A DNA stretch of 42,500 bases from Prorocentrum cordatum (lineage: Eukaryota; Sar; Dinophyceae; Prorocentrales; Prorocentraceae): NCBI GenBank assembly GCA_963575745.1, contig CAUYUJ010019115.1, forward strand, positions 457,041 through 499,540. Reading direction: 5' to 3'. Below the pieces are notes generated by a model, which did no database searches, was not told where the DNA came from, and saw only the letters and a list, made by a program, of their open reading frames with translations. Both the position numbers and the translations under genes were made by a program. The stretch's first letter is position 1; each line of letters opens with the position of its first letter. Of the stretch, positions 1 to 9,771 are shown piece after piece.

Positions 1-5
1 CGTGT

Positions 6-401
6 TTGGAGTTAGTCGCGTATGAAGGGGACTCTGCGAACCAGGAGGCGATCGACAAGCATGGAATCCACGTTGGCGTAGTGGAGGTAATCTTAAACTG
101 CCCACGTTCGGATGGTGCATCCGAGACCGTTGTCCCATCATCATTTTGTAATTTGCAGCTCATCGTGGACTCCACTGGTGCTGGGGCGCGCGCGAATGTG
201 CTCCGAGAGTTCGCGTTAATCGGTGCCCCTTCGTGGATTCAGCGGAAAAGAGAAGTCGACGGGGCAGCCAAAACGAATTACCTTGTGCCAATTCGGATAG
301 GTCATGGCAATCAAGGTTTCACATCCCGCGTCGTTTCATCACTTGGTGACGTTATGAATGTCATGGTCCACGTGTGCTGGTGCAGTGTGCACCAAGTGTA
401 A
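6..401 (+). CDS. hypothetical ORF of 131 aa
   Basis: An open frame starts near the window edge and may be the 3' part of something longer. The product is mixed polar and hydrophobic with no motif I recognise. It ends about 90 bases before a C-rich tract. The composition is normal for protein, unlike the proline- or leucine-only ORFs of the satellites, so it may be a gene fragment. The frame could also be open by chance. Confidence 0.25.
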   Translation: MELVAYEGDSANQEAIDKHGIHVGVVEVILNCPRSDGASETVVPSSFCNLQLIVDSTGAGARANVLREFALIGAPSWIQRKREVDGAAKTNYLVPIRIGHGNQGFTSRVVSSLGDVMNVMVHVCWCSVHQV

Positions 402-454
402 TTCAGATTGCAACCGATGCTGGCGGTACTTGATGATTTCAAATAGGAGTCACA

Positions 455-740
455 TGAACTGCCTGCAACGTAATTTACGAGGGTGCGCCGCTGGATCCCC
501 CCAAGGGGGGAGGGTAGGACCCCCCCCCCCCCCTTCCCCGATCCGTCGTCGTGGAACCCCCCCTCCCCCCTCCCCCCCTTCCCCGATCCGTCAACGGGGA
601 CCACCCCCCCTTCCCCCCTTTCCCCGATCCGTCGTTGGGGACCTCCCCCCCTCCTCTCCCCCTTTCAAAAGGGGCGGGGGGTCCTCCCCCCCCCCCCTCC
701 CCCCCTTTCGCCACGCCGCTCCCTGAGTCCGGAACCCGAC
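455..740. repeat. left inverted arm: G/C-homopolymer block with three GATCCGTC units
   Basis: Dense C and G runs contain three related units, each of the form TTCCCCGATCCGTC followed by a G run, at about 534, 579 and 620 (spacing 45 and 41). The outer part (455-497), read as reverse complement, resembles 2214-2255. The inner part (636-705), also as reverse complement, resembles 2116-2185. The block is therefore one arm of an imperfect inverted repeat around the heptamer satellite. The G runs could form G-quadruplexes. Overlapping proline- or glycine-rich ORFs on both strands are composition artefacts. Confidence 0.6.
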
Positions 741-744
741 CCCC

Positions 745-815
745 GCCACCCCTACCCCTAGTCCTCACCCTAACCCAACCCCTAATCCTAACCCCAACCA
801 CTAAGCCCAGCCCCA
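745..815. repeat. degenerate telomere-like CCCTAA/CCTAACCC stretch
   Basis: Between about 757 and 803 the sequence is built from variants of CCCTAAC, CCCAACC and CCTAATC, about 6-8 bases apart. It grades directly into the CTCACTA satellite. Telomeres of plants and dinoflagellates are heptameric (CCCTAAA on this strand). This stretch is degenerate and internal, so it is at most interstitial telomere-like DNA. Confidence 0.45.
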
Positions 816-817
816 AA

Positions 818-2110
818 GAGTACTCACTACTCATTACTCACTACGCACTACTGACTACTCGCTATTCGCTACTCACTTCTCACTACCCCCTACTCACTAC
901 TCACGACTCACTACTCGCTATCCACTACTCACTACCCACCACCCACTACTCGCTACCCACTACTCCCTATTCACTACTCCCTCTTCCCTACTCACTACTC
1001 ATCACACCTCACTACCCACTACTCAATACTCACTACTCACTAAGCACTACTCACTACTCCCTACTCCCTACTCACTGATCACTATTCATTACCCACTACC
1101 CACTACCGACTACTCCTACTAACTACTCATTGCCCACAAATCACTACTCACTACCCAGTACTCCCTTCTCGCTAGTCCCTACTCCCTACACAATACTGAC
1201 TGCACAGTACTCAAGACTCACTACTCGCTACTCCTTATACTCGCTACTCAATACGCACTATTCACTTCCCGCTACTCACCATTCACTACTCATTACTTAC
1301 TACTCCCTACTCACTACATAGTCTCTAGTCACTAGTCACTACTCACTAGTCACTACTCACTACCCACTACTCACCAATCGTTACTCACTGCCCACTATTC
1401 GCTACCACTTCTTACTACTCACTGCTCACTACTCCGTACTCACTACTCCTTACTCACTACTCCCTACTCACTACTCGCTACTCCCTACTCGTTACTCACT
1501 AATCACTACCCGCTATTCACTACTGACTACTCTCTACTCGCTACTCACTACTCACTACGCCCTACTCGCCCCTCACTACTCGCTACTCCCTACCCGCTAC
1601 TCGCTACTCACTACCCATTGCCACTACCCGCTACTCTCTATTCATCACTACTCACTACTCACTACTCACTACGCACTACGTACTACTCAGTACTCACTAC
1701 TCACTACTCACTGCTCACTACTCACTACTCGCTACTCACTACTCACTACTCACTACTCACTACTCACTACTCACCACTCACTACTCACTACTCACTACAC
1801 ACTACGCACTACCCACTACTCACTACTCACTAATCACTACTCACTACTCACTACTCATTACTCCCTACTCAGTACTCACTACTCGCTACTCGCTACTCAA
1901 TACTCACTACGCACTACTCGCCACTCACTACTCACTTATCAATACACACTACTCACTATTCACTACTCACTACTCCCCACTCCCTACTCCCTACCCCTAC
2001 TCGCCACCCACTACCCACTACTCACTACCCAATACTTACCCAATACTACTTCTCACTACGCACTAGCTCACTACTCACTACTCACCAATCCCTACTCCCA
2101 ACTCCGCATT
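818..2110. repeat. CTCACTA heptamer satellite (about 1.3 kb)
   Basis: The unit CTCACTA is repeated with frequent point variants such as CCCTACT, CGCTACT and CCCACTA. The most regular stretch is about 1735-1800, where consecutive heptamers are nearly perfect. Because the unit is 7 bases long, all three frames read a Tyr/Ser/Leu/Thr-rich pattern of period 7 residues, so ORFs here are not genes. The same inverted G/C-rich arm bounds both sides. Confidence 0.9.
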
Positions 2111-2260
2111 CCCTACACGAGGGGGGGGGGGGTCCGGATCCCCACCCCCCTTGAAGAGGGGGAAGGGGGGGAGGTTTCTGGACCCCCCCCTTCCACTTTA
2201 GTGTATTCAGGGAGATCCACTGGCGCACTTTCGTAATTTCCGTCGGCATGCTCGGTGTCA
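2111..2260. repeat. right inverted arm: G/C-homopolymer block
   Basis: A run of about 13 G, then GTCCGGATCCCCACC, a TTGAAGAGGGGGAAGG segment and a C run, followed by GATCCACTGGCGCACTTTCG. In reverse complement this follows the same order as the left arm, including the short TTGAA or TTCAA between G/C runs and the outer GATCC...CGCAC...TCGTAA block. Similarity to the left arm fades after about 2255. Confidence 0.6.
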
Positions 2261-3121
2261 AATCTCTGGCGAAGCCCTGGCGTTGGCAAAGATTTATTGG
2301 GCGTGTTAAGACTTGCGGCTACGCGGATGACGGCAAGCGCATGCAGCGTTCTGTAGATTGCCCAAGCGGTTTGCGGGCCAGGTGGGGTCAATAGACTGCG
2401 TGGAGTATGTGTTTATCAAGCTAATGAAGTATCGTGGGATGTATTGCCACATATTTGGCAATTGAAGGCGGCGGGTGGCAAGCCAATTGGTGCGACCGAA
2501 GTCGGGCGGACGATGATACTGCATACAATGAAAGCCCACGAAACTACAACATGAATTCAACTACTTGTGCCAACGACGTCTTCTGGAAATCACCTGTTTC
2601 GATTTCGAACGCAGCCGAGAAACCCTTGGTGAATCTGCTGTTTTGGGTCCGAGGCAGGAGAGCTGAGTACGGCAACAACGTAGCAGAAAACGTTGCAGAC
2701 AATCTAGAATACATGGGGCCTACGCCCATCCATGAGTATGTTCGTCAGCTTCAATTCGAACCTGGTTATGGATGAGTTTTTGCAAATGGTTTCGGATGCG
2801 TCTCTCGGCGATGGTGGGATTTGGACGGGCACCTTGGATATGCTGCCGCCCGCCCGTCATCCTGACGCAGCTGTTCTTATGTTGAACTTGATGCTTGCTG
2901 CGATCGCTTCGTGGCAACGAAGAGAAATTGGTGTGGTCAAAATCATGCCGTACTTGTTGATCAGAATGTTGGAATCCCCGAACCATTGTTGCGATCCTCT
3001 TCGGGAACATATTGCGAATTTACTCCTGGCGTCCGGTCACTGCTGTCTTCGAACTTCCCACTTCCCAGGTGTAGCGTGTAGCGTGCAAGGTGCAACATGT
3101 ATTTCATATGGACCTCGTTGA
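2200..3121 (+). pseudogene. broken coding region in successive frames
   Basis: Protein-like sequence passes through several + frames: about 2194-2393, 2345-2551, then 2434-2775 (113 codons), then 2732-3121 (129 codons). The last contains a helix-like run around MLNLMLAAIASWQRREIG and KIMPYLLIRMLES. The 2434 and 2732 frames overlap, and a change of frame near 2755 would join them. Either this is a decayed gene with indels or introns fall between the pieces; no splice pair is clear. The family is not recognised. Confidence 0.4.
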
Positions 3122-3910
3122 GGCGCGACGTGCAGAGGTCTACACTCCTAGGTCATATTACCTTTACTCACGTGGAGGAGCCGTGACAAGATGGACGCGC
3201 AACACGTCGAATGATTCATTTCAGTGGTTCACAGTATGACACGTCGCGCGCACAGCGTGGATCGACTACTGGCCACAGTCCGTATGAGCGTAAAACTTGG
3301 TAGCCACAATCTCACAGTCGACGAGTGTTGCGTGTGGGACTTACACGCTTCTGAAAGATTGGCCAGCGGGGCGGGCGTGGGTCGCTTCGCGCCGCCAGTC
3401 GTTACTGCGCTTCGAGTTTGTCAGCCGCGTGCTTGTCGCCATGGCGGGAGCTTGGGCCGGGGAAAATCTCTGCGTAATGTGCCCCCATCCCCCTCCTCCT
3501 CCGCCCTTCCCCCCGACGGACCCCCCCAGTCCCCCCGCAGGAACGGGGCCAAGGTCAAAACATAAACGCTTCCCCAGAAAATTTTCATGTGTACTAGAAT
3601 TGGGAAAACGGGGCCGTGTGAGGCCCCGCGTGGGGCGGCCGGAGCTTTGAAAATCTTGGCGCCCCTTCTTGTCGCATATGTTCGCCGGCGGAGGAGAAGA
3701 GGGTGGCTTGGTGGAGGGGCAGGCGGGGAAAGGGGCAGGGGGGGAGGGGCGGAGGGCACGAGGCCATCGGAATTATCGTAGGAGGAGTATGGCGACGACG
3801 GCGATAACGAGGATGCGAACGAGGGCGCTGCCCCCCAGGATCGTTTCGTGCATGCTGCTGAATTCATTTTCTTTGGCTGCTAAGAGCTGAATAAAGGTCT
3901 CGACGGGTCG
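3122..3910. other. non-coding stretch with C-rich then G-rich tracts
   Basis: No convincing gene. 3479-3540 is a C-rich, CCT-containing tract and 3690-3765 is GGGGC/GGAGG-rich. ORFs on either strand (for example 3224-3565 + and 3421-3867 -) are proline- or arginine-rich because of these tracts. Confidence 0.5.
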
Positions 3911-3921
3911 CGACATGTTCG

Positions 3922-5094
3922 ATCACGGGCGACCTTGCGAAATTTGGGTGTGTTGTTGCTTGGCAGTGCGGTCATGTCTTGTGGGTGGCACCTGGTAAGA
4001 TTGCGCCGAGTGAGGCGGGATTCTGCAGCCAGTGCAAACGGTTGCCATAACAGATGTTTTGAAGGGTATTGTCGAAGGAGATGTGCAGAAAACAGTGCTA
4101 GTCATGGAGCATATGAAGCTAGCTTGATTTCACGGCAGCGTTCGCCCGTGTTCGGTTGCTCGGGTCAACGTGGACAGCAAGGTTTCCCACGATTTCAAAT
4201 GGACTAAGCCGAGACAGCCAAAGAAAGCCAAATGCGCTAAGGCCGAAGCCGATGGAGGCGAGGCCTCTGACGATGGTGAGGGCGACTACTTGGGCGCCGC
4301 GATTTAGCAAGTGATGGAATACTGTGAATATGACCCTGGGATTGTGGACCCATACCCAGGTGGCCCGCCTGCAGGGCCAGACGGGGTAGATGGCCACGGC
4401 CATGACTATGGCCACCCTGGTTTGGTATGTGTCACTGATGGCGGCGGCGTTGGGGCCGACGATGCTCCGGCATCTCGTGGCCCAGTGGCAGTTGCTGCTG
4501 TTGCGAATGGGCCATTCTATTGTTTTTCCTCCGAGGCGAGCAAACAATGTGCAGTGCGACATGTGATCGCATCGAGATGTTTCGTGAGGCTCGGGCTCTG
4601 GCCGATCGGCGCGTAAATAAGAGCGTGTCGCTCATTGGAGAAAAGCATGGCCCAAGTGCCTGTGCGTTGTTCGCCCAATGACAATCGACAAGCAAGGGAT
4701 AGTCACCAGTCTTGTTGCATTTGCTGTGCCTGCATCGACATGCGCAGATAAGGAATTTGTCATTGCTAGTGTGCCTGTTGTGATGGCTCGTGTGCACGCC
4801 TCTCACCGCGACCATGTGCATCGGTGGTGTTTGACTGTGCTACACCATGCAGAGGCGCATGTGTTCACTGGCCCCCCTGCAGTTGTCGCAGGGCCCCAGT
4901 AGAGGCGATGCAGATGCACGCTGTGTGAGGCAGTCGATGGCGAGGGCGATGTTGCAGGCGGGCCCATTCTGAAGGATGATGATGTACACGGCTGCAGCAT
5001 TTGTCTCTCATGCTGGCATGCTCAGTGCGCGATGGAGTGGTCTACAGATCCAAGCTTCGATTTCAGTGGCAGTGCTTGTCCTTGTTGTTGCTGA
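3922..5094 (+). pseudogene. broken Cys-rich gene ending in a RING/PHD-like zinc module
   Basis: Coding-like segments follow one another on the + strand in changing frames. The first, at about 3930-4052, has WQCGHVLW and, 17 residues on, FCSQCKRL. Next come ITDVLKGIVEGDVQK (4045-4120) and a Lys/Ala-rich piece ending GDYLGAAI (about 4130-4304), followed in frame by TAG (4305) and QVMEYCEYDPGIVDPYPGG. Then MFREARALADRRVNKSVSL (about 4578-4675). The last segment (4903-5094) reads CTLCEAV, about 20 residues, HGCSICLSCWHAQC, then CPCCC and a stop, with the Cys/His spacing of a RING or PHD finger. Such folds bind zinc and often act in ubiquitin transfer or chromatin reading, but the exact class is not clear. 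No clean splice sites join the pieces, so decay is the simplest reading. Confidence 0.5.
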
Positions 5095-5406
5095 TTTGCT
5101 TGACATCCGGAGCGGGGTCATTGCTGTCGCCGCGGGAAGCATAACAACGCGCCGAGGCGCGCTAATACCGACAACGTAAACCAAGCTAACGCATCACGCA
5201 ACCAACAAACCAACACATCACGCAAAATATACTCATTCTAAAACTATGTTCGAAGAGGTTGACAACACCAGCAACACAAAAACAAAACAATACGTCGAAT
5301 GTGTGCGCGGCGATGGAAACCAATTCTGATTGGTTTCGCCGTGAAATCCTGGCGCGTTGCCTCGAATATTCATCGGCCACTAAGGGCGCAAACAATCGGC
5401 GCTTGC
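5095..5406. other. intergenic, nothing clear
   Basis: Downstream of the zinc-module stop. It contains several short A/C-rich motifs (AACCAAC, CAACAAACCAAC) but no gene or ordered repeat that I can support. Confidence 0.4.
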
Positions 5407-5690
5407 TTGCCATCTCGTTGCGTGGCGGGGGGTGGGGGATCTGCGGGGGTCTCATTGCCATCCGATGGCTAGCAGTCGGCATGCAACCCAGCTTGCCACC
5501 TTGTGGCAAGCCAGGCCCAGTTCCACCTCGTGGCAAGCAAGGCCCATTGCCACGTGGTGGCAGTGAGGCATCTGATACTGACGTTGTCACCAGATGGCAA
5601 CCTCCCCCTGGTTGCCACAGGATGGCAACGGGCAGCGGCTTGCCATCGGGTGGCAATGGGCCCAACTTGCCACGGCGTGGCAATGTGGCG
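5407..5690. repeat. 27-bp minisatellite in which each unit is a small palindrome
   Basis: At least eight units carry TTGCCA, four to five variable bases, and TGGCAA. They begin near 5455, 5493, 5520, 5547, 5584, 5611, 5640 and 5667, mostly 27 bases apart with two 37-38 base intervals. A weaker copy lies at 5407. Each unit is a hyphenated inverted repeat able to form a short hairpin. Twenty-seven bases is nine codons, so every frame is periodic (for example ATRWQ on the - strand), and no frame can be chosen as real. Confidence 0.8.
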
Positions 5691-5884
5691 GAATGACTCC
5701 GCTACAGGCCTAACTTGGGGGTGCTTGCATCGGCGGATAAACGAGGCCCGCTGTCGCTCATCATTCGACTCGAGTTTAGTTTGCACTGGTGTTGTTGAAG
5801 TGGAAGCGCGACGAACCAATGAGAGAAACAACAGCGATAAGAAACACAATGCAACAACAATAATGAAAACGCATCGCGTCTCTG

Positions 5885-6060
5885 GGGCTTCTCGCGGATC
5901 TTACTGGTGCCTTTTGGGTGCTCTTTTGGGCCGTCTTGGGGCCCCTGTGGGCTGTGTTGGGGCCCTTTTGGGCCGTCTTGAGGCGACTTGGAGGCCTGTG
6001 GCCGTCTTTGGGTCCTCTTGGGGCTCTTGTCGTCGGTCGTCGGTTTGGGCGGTCGTTGTG
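5885..6060. repeat. GGGGCC/CTTGGG 21-bp repeat, locus 1
   Basis: Degenerate units built on CTTTTGGGCCGTCTTGGGG. Read on the - strand they give a seven-residue Pro/Gln/Asp/Gly/Lys pattern (PQDGPKG-like), so the underlying unit is about 21 bases. Related arrays occur at 18540-18830 in the same orientation and 35460-35600 in the opposite one. Confidence 0.6.
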
Positions 6061-6234
6061 AACAAGTGGCGTCGCCGAGGCCATCTTGGCCCAAACCCTG
6101 GGAAGGCTGTCCCGGGCTTTCAGCTGTCAGAGGCTCGGCCGCGCTCGTGCGCCCCTCGGTCACTTGCGTCGGCAATTGCCGCGGCCTCTTCGGGCGGCGG
6201 CGTCGTTGCACTTCCGCCGCCCTCCTTTGGTGCC

Positions 6235-9200
6235 GAGGAGAAATTCAAAACGCATGCGGGCACTTCGAAGACTTCGTGGACCGCCGCTGGCAGGTCCGGC
6301 CAAGAATGCGCGATGCTCCTAGGCGAGCTCTACCTCGAGGATTTCAACTTCACCCTTCTGCTCGTCGGCTCGCAGCAGGACAAGTGGGTGGTGAAGCGAG
6401 GGCTGGGCAATGAAGACAGCGCCAACAAGGCTGCCGCGATGTCTGGTGCGAGGTCGGTAGAGCAAATTGGCATGCTGATGAATATTCAGACGCCCCCTTA
6501 GACGATGGAGGCTGGAAAAGATGGCGTGGGGAGATCGCGCGCTAGGGTGCTCTCCTGGAGGGCGCGCACCAAGCTTGGATAACAGATGCGGGCAAATCCA
6601 ACAGACTGGTGCAGCTCGCCGTCTGCGCGCCCATCAAGGGGTGCCGCAGGTGGGACAGGAGGATGCCGCTGCGCGCGCGCGCGAGTTTCTGGCATTCCTC
6701 GGCAACCGCGCAAATGCGGAGGTGCTGCAAATCACTGTCATCGAAATATTCAAGAGCACCGCTGAATGCGAGGCGGGCTTGCAGCGGAGGAAGGATGCGA
6801 TTGGCTGAAGGATTGGCGGCGTCATGGCAACTGTCATGATGGGCGACACGAAATGAAAGTGCAATGCCCTGCGCCCTAGGCGTCGGGATTATTGCCGACA
6901 GTATGAGGTCTGCTCGACCGGCGGAGGCTGCGCTGTGTGGGAATACTTCGAGGCGAACATTGCCGACGTATGTGATGTGTCTCACCTGGTATTGAAGGCC
7001 AAGCACAACACCTACCAGATGCTCAACCTGATCTTCAGGGACGTGCGCACCGAGTGCCCCCAGTACGTTGTGCCTGTCGCGATGCTCGTCATGCCCAGGC
7101 TGGAGGCGGCTGGTCGGTGCGCCATGTCGGCAGGCCTCCAGAACCCAGCAATTACGACGGCCACCGACGAACACGTCGCCTCCTTTCTGCAAGCTATAGA
7201 GTCGAGCACCGCCGTCAAGGCTGCAACCGGCGGCGGCGACATGGTTGCGCCGGTCGATAAGCAAACGAAGAAGAAAGCGAAGGAGCACGTGCAAGATCAG
7301 AAGCAGGTTGCCAGGGCTACGGCCATGGCAGACCCAGCTGCGGCTGCTGTGGCAAAGGGAAAGGCGCACGGCAAGTCGACGGCGAAGGCGAAGCCCACCA
7401 TTGGCAGGACGAAGGGTAAGAGGGCGACAACGGCTTCGGGTAAACCTATCGGCATCGAGACAATCGAAGACAAAGACAGGGCACTGCCTTTCTTCACCTA
7501 CTGGGATGATACCAGGGAGTACCTGATGAAGGTCGACGCAACACAGCAGAGCAAGCTCGTCGCATTCGAGGAATTGGCGCTGGCCGCTTCATTGGATGTG
7601 ACATCGTGCTGCACCCACCTGGCTGCGTCGATGAAGGGAAAGTGTGCAAGGGATGGGGCGAGGTGCGAAAAGGCCTTCAAGGTGGAGTTCTACCGAGCAG
7701 CTGCCCTTGCTCCTCGGCCCAGCGACGTCGACTTCCGGGAGGGCGAGGGGGTCGATCCAAATCCCGTGCCTGTGTCTGTGAAACATCTGCTGTGCTTGGC
7801 GCGGGGGCTGCAGGGTGACGTCAAATTGGTGGCAACTGCTTTTCAGGACACTCGTATGGATCAGCCGACGGAGATGAGCATAGTCGTTGCCAAGTGCATG
7901 AGTGCGTCCATGCTGCAGCTCATGTCGACGGTGACGGGCTTTGGCGGATATCTGGAGAAAGTGGAAAGTGCAAGCGAGATGTTGACGCGCATCATCTGCG
8001 ACGAGGTGAATGCCATTGTCCCCGATTGCGTGATCAAAACTATCGCCAACTTCGGCGCCATCAAGGACCCCCCGGCTGCCGCAAGGAGGCGGAAGACATC
8101 ATTGGCATTACTGTGAATGATGTGCCGACGAGCCAGGCTGTCGAGCGCGAACGTGATGCCATGTTCTTGCGCTGCGCCGCCTGCCTGGGGTCGGAAATCG
8201 CAGGCAGCGGCGGTGGGGGTCAACATTGCCCTGGCTTTCTCGTGGGGACCATGAAGAAGCTCGTTGCTGAGCTGCTGGCCAGCAGCGGCAGTGGGACGAA
8301 TCCGACACCGTCGATCTTCGATTGTCTCCGATCGTGGATGCGCGCGCCGTTCACCCACGATGCCATGGCAGAATCCAAGGGGCTAGAGCTGACCACGAAA
8401 TGCGCGAACGTCGACTACAAGGGTTGCGCCGACAAACGGGGAAGGCTCATGGAACATCTTACCCAGCTCTTGCAAGCGAGCCGCGTATCCGACGCTTGCC
8501 ATCTTATTTCGAACGAGGTGGGGGAGCTGGTCTCTCTGCGCGTCGAGGACACCTTCTCCCCGAAGGATTGGAGTGACATGATCCAGAAGTGCATCGGGAT
8601 CCTGGATTCTTAGAATAAGGCGATTGTCGGAGCCGAGCTGCTCTCCATGGACTTGTGCAAGGCTACAGAGAACAGCATGCAGAAGGAGATGGCCTCCAAG
8701 GCCCCCGAATGAAAGGACTTGGTCTGCACGCCGGTGGAGGGTTCTTCCCCCGCTCGCCGCATGAACCTGGATCGACCCATCTCTGATTGGTGGCTCGGCG
8801 TCTTGCAGTCAGGAAAATCAAATGCAGCCGCGGCGGCAGAGGACGACAATCTGTTCGCCGCCTCGTTCCCGACCTACGTCATGAAGAACTTGGTCACGTC
8901 CTTGGATTACTACTTCAACTCGCTGGTGGCATCGGCCCACGTCGGCCAGGACGACCCTCACGCGATCGTTACAATTGGCAGTGGTACGCAGCAGCGGTCA
9001 GATATTCATTGCAATAATGGCCCCTCGACCAGCGCAGTGGATCAGTGGGGCAAGGTGCTCGGCAAGACAGCGGCTTCCTCGGCCCCCAAACTGAGGTGAG
9101 TTCCCTCATAAACTCATGGGTGGCACTGTGGGCTGTGGCTGCCTAGACCTCTACCTGGACGGGAGCAAGGTGTGCAACACGCACAAGTCCGACTGCTGCA

Positions 9201-9400
9201 TCGGGTAGGTGATCAAGTCCGTGAAGGAGCTCTCGGCCGACATGAAGGATGCGCTGGCGGCCGACCACGAGGATGAGTCCACCTCCCCCGCGAAGCGCGC
9301 CAAGATGAACATCAAGAAGGGGCAGGCGAAGGCCAAGCAAATGTTCGCCACCCACGACATTGATTACGTGCTATTCGAGGTCAAGGCCGTTGGGCCCTAG
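6235..9400 (+). pseudogene. long gene relic of unknown function
   Basis: A 3.1-kb coding-like run. 6241-6501 (frame 1) reads GELYLEDFNFTLLLVG. 6521-6934 (frame 2) has TGA at 6806 and 6854. 6935-8116 (frame 2) is open for 393 codons, with a Lys/Ala-rich, probably disordered and basic linker at about residues 107-170 between helical parts. At the C6 run 8068-8073 the coding sense passes to frame 1 (KEAEDIIGITVNDVPTSQ) and continues to 9099 through TAG 8611 and TGA 8710. A last piece, about 9149-9400, contains TAG 9206. GTGAGT at 9096 with TAG at 9144-9146 looks like a 51-base intron, but its phase does not fit the next frame. I recognise no domain. This is a pseudogene, or a gene damaged by assembly errors. 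Confidence 0.55.
6935..8116 (+). CDS. 393-codon ORF, core of the 6.2-9.4 kb relic
   Basis: The longest convincing ORF in this part. The N-terminal 100 residues are mixed and helical, with YVVPVAMLVMPRLEAAGR. Residues 107-170 are rich in Lys, Ala and Thr (KQTKKKAKEHVQDQK, AKPTIGRTKGKRATTASG), a pattern often seen in nuclear or nucleic-acid-binding proteins. The rest is mixed with several Cys. The upstream frame is open back to 6857, just after the TGA at 6854, so the first ATG-like start need not be real. The natural product probably continued past the C6 frameshift at 8068. Confidence 0.45.
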   Translation: MWEYFEANIADVCDVSHLVLKAKHNTYQMLNLIFRDVRTECPQYVVPVAMLVMPRLEAAGRCAMSAGLQNPAITTATDEHVASFLQAIESSTAVKAATGGGDMVAPVDKQTKKKAKEHVQDQKQVARATAMADPAAAAVAKGKAHGKSTAKAKPTIGRTKGKRATTASGKPIGIETIEDKDRALPFFTYWDDTREYLMKVDATQQSKLVAFEELALAASLDVTSCCTHLAASMKGKCARDGARCEKAFKVEFYRAAALAPRPSDVDFREGEGVDPNPVPVSVKHLLCLARGLQGDVKLVATAFQDTRMDQPTEMSIVVAKCMSASMLQLMSTVTGFGGYLEKVESASEMLTRIICDEVNAIVPDCVIKTIANFGAIKDPPAAARRRKTSLALL

Positions 9401-9424
9401 CCAATTCTAAGACATATAGAGAGG

Positions 9425-9593
9425 ACGAGGTGATGATGAGGATGAGTACGAGGATGATGATGCAGCTGATGACGATGATGATGATGATAATGATGATGCT
9501 GATGCTGCTTATGATGATCGTAATCCTGATAACGATGCTGATGATGATGGTGGTGATGGTGGTGATGATGATGCTGATGATGCTGACGATGAT

Positions 9594-9624
<31 letters not shown>

Positions 9625-9640
9625 ATGAACAAGACAACCA
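9425..9640. repeat. (GATGAT/GCTGAT)n microsatellite
   Basis: Trinucleotide ATG/GAT repeats interrupted by CTG units. They read poly-Met, poly-Asp or poly-His according to frame and strand. ORFs such as 9430-9762 are artefacts. A GGA-rich tail extends to about 9755. Confidence 0.9.
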
Positions 9641-9771
9641 GGAGCATACAAGGGGATGATGAATATGATGGTGGGGCGGAGGGCGGGAAAGTTGCCAGGA
9701 TGAAAAGGGCGACGATAATGGAGGAGAATGAGGAGGGGAGGAGGAGGAAGAGGAGGACCTGATAGGATAGG

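Noticed and set aside
551-1078. 175-codon + ORF
   Set aside because: Half is proline from C runs and half is the Tyr/Ser/Leu cycle of the CTCACTA heptamer.
5503-6501. 332-codon ORF as one gene
   Set aside because: Its first two thirds read the 27-bp and 21-bp minisatellites. Only the last 85 codons look coding and belong to the 6.2-9.4 kb relic.
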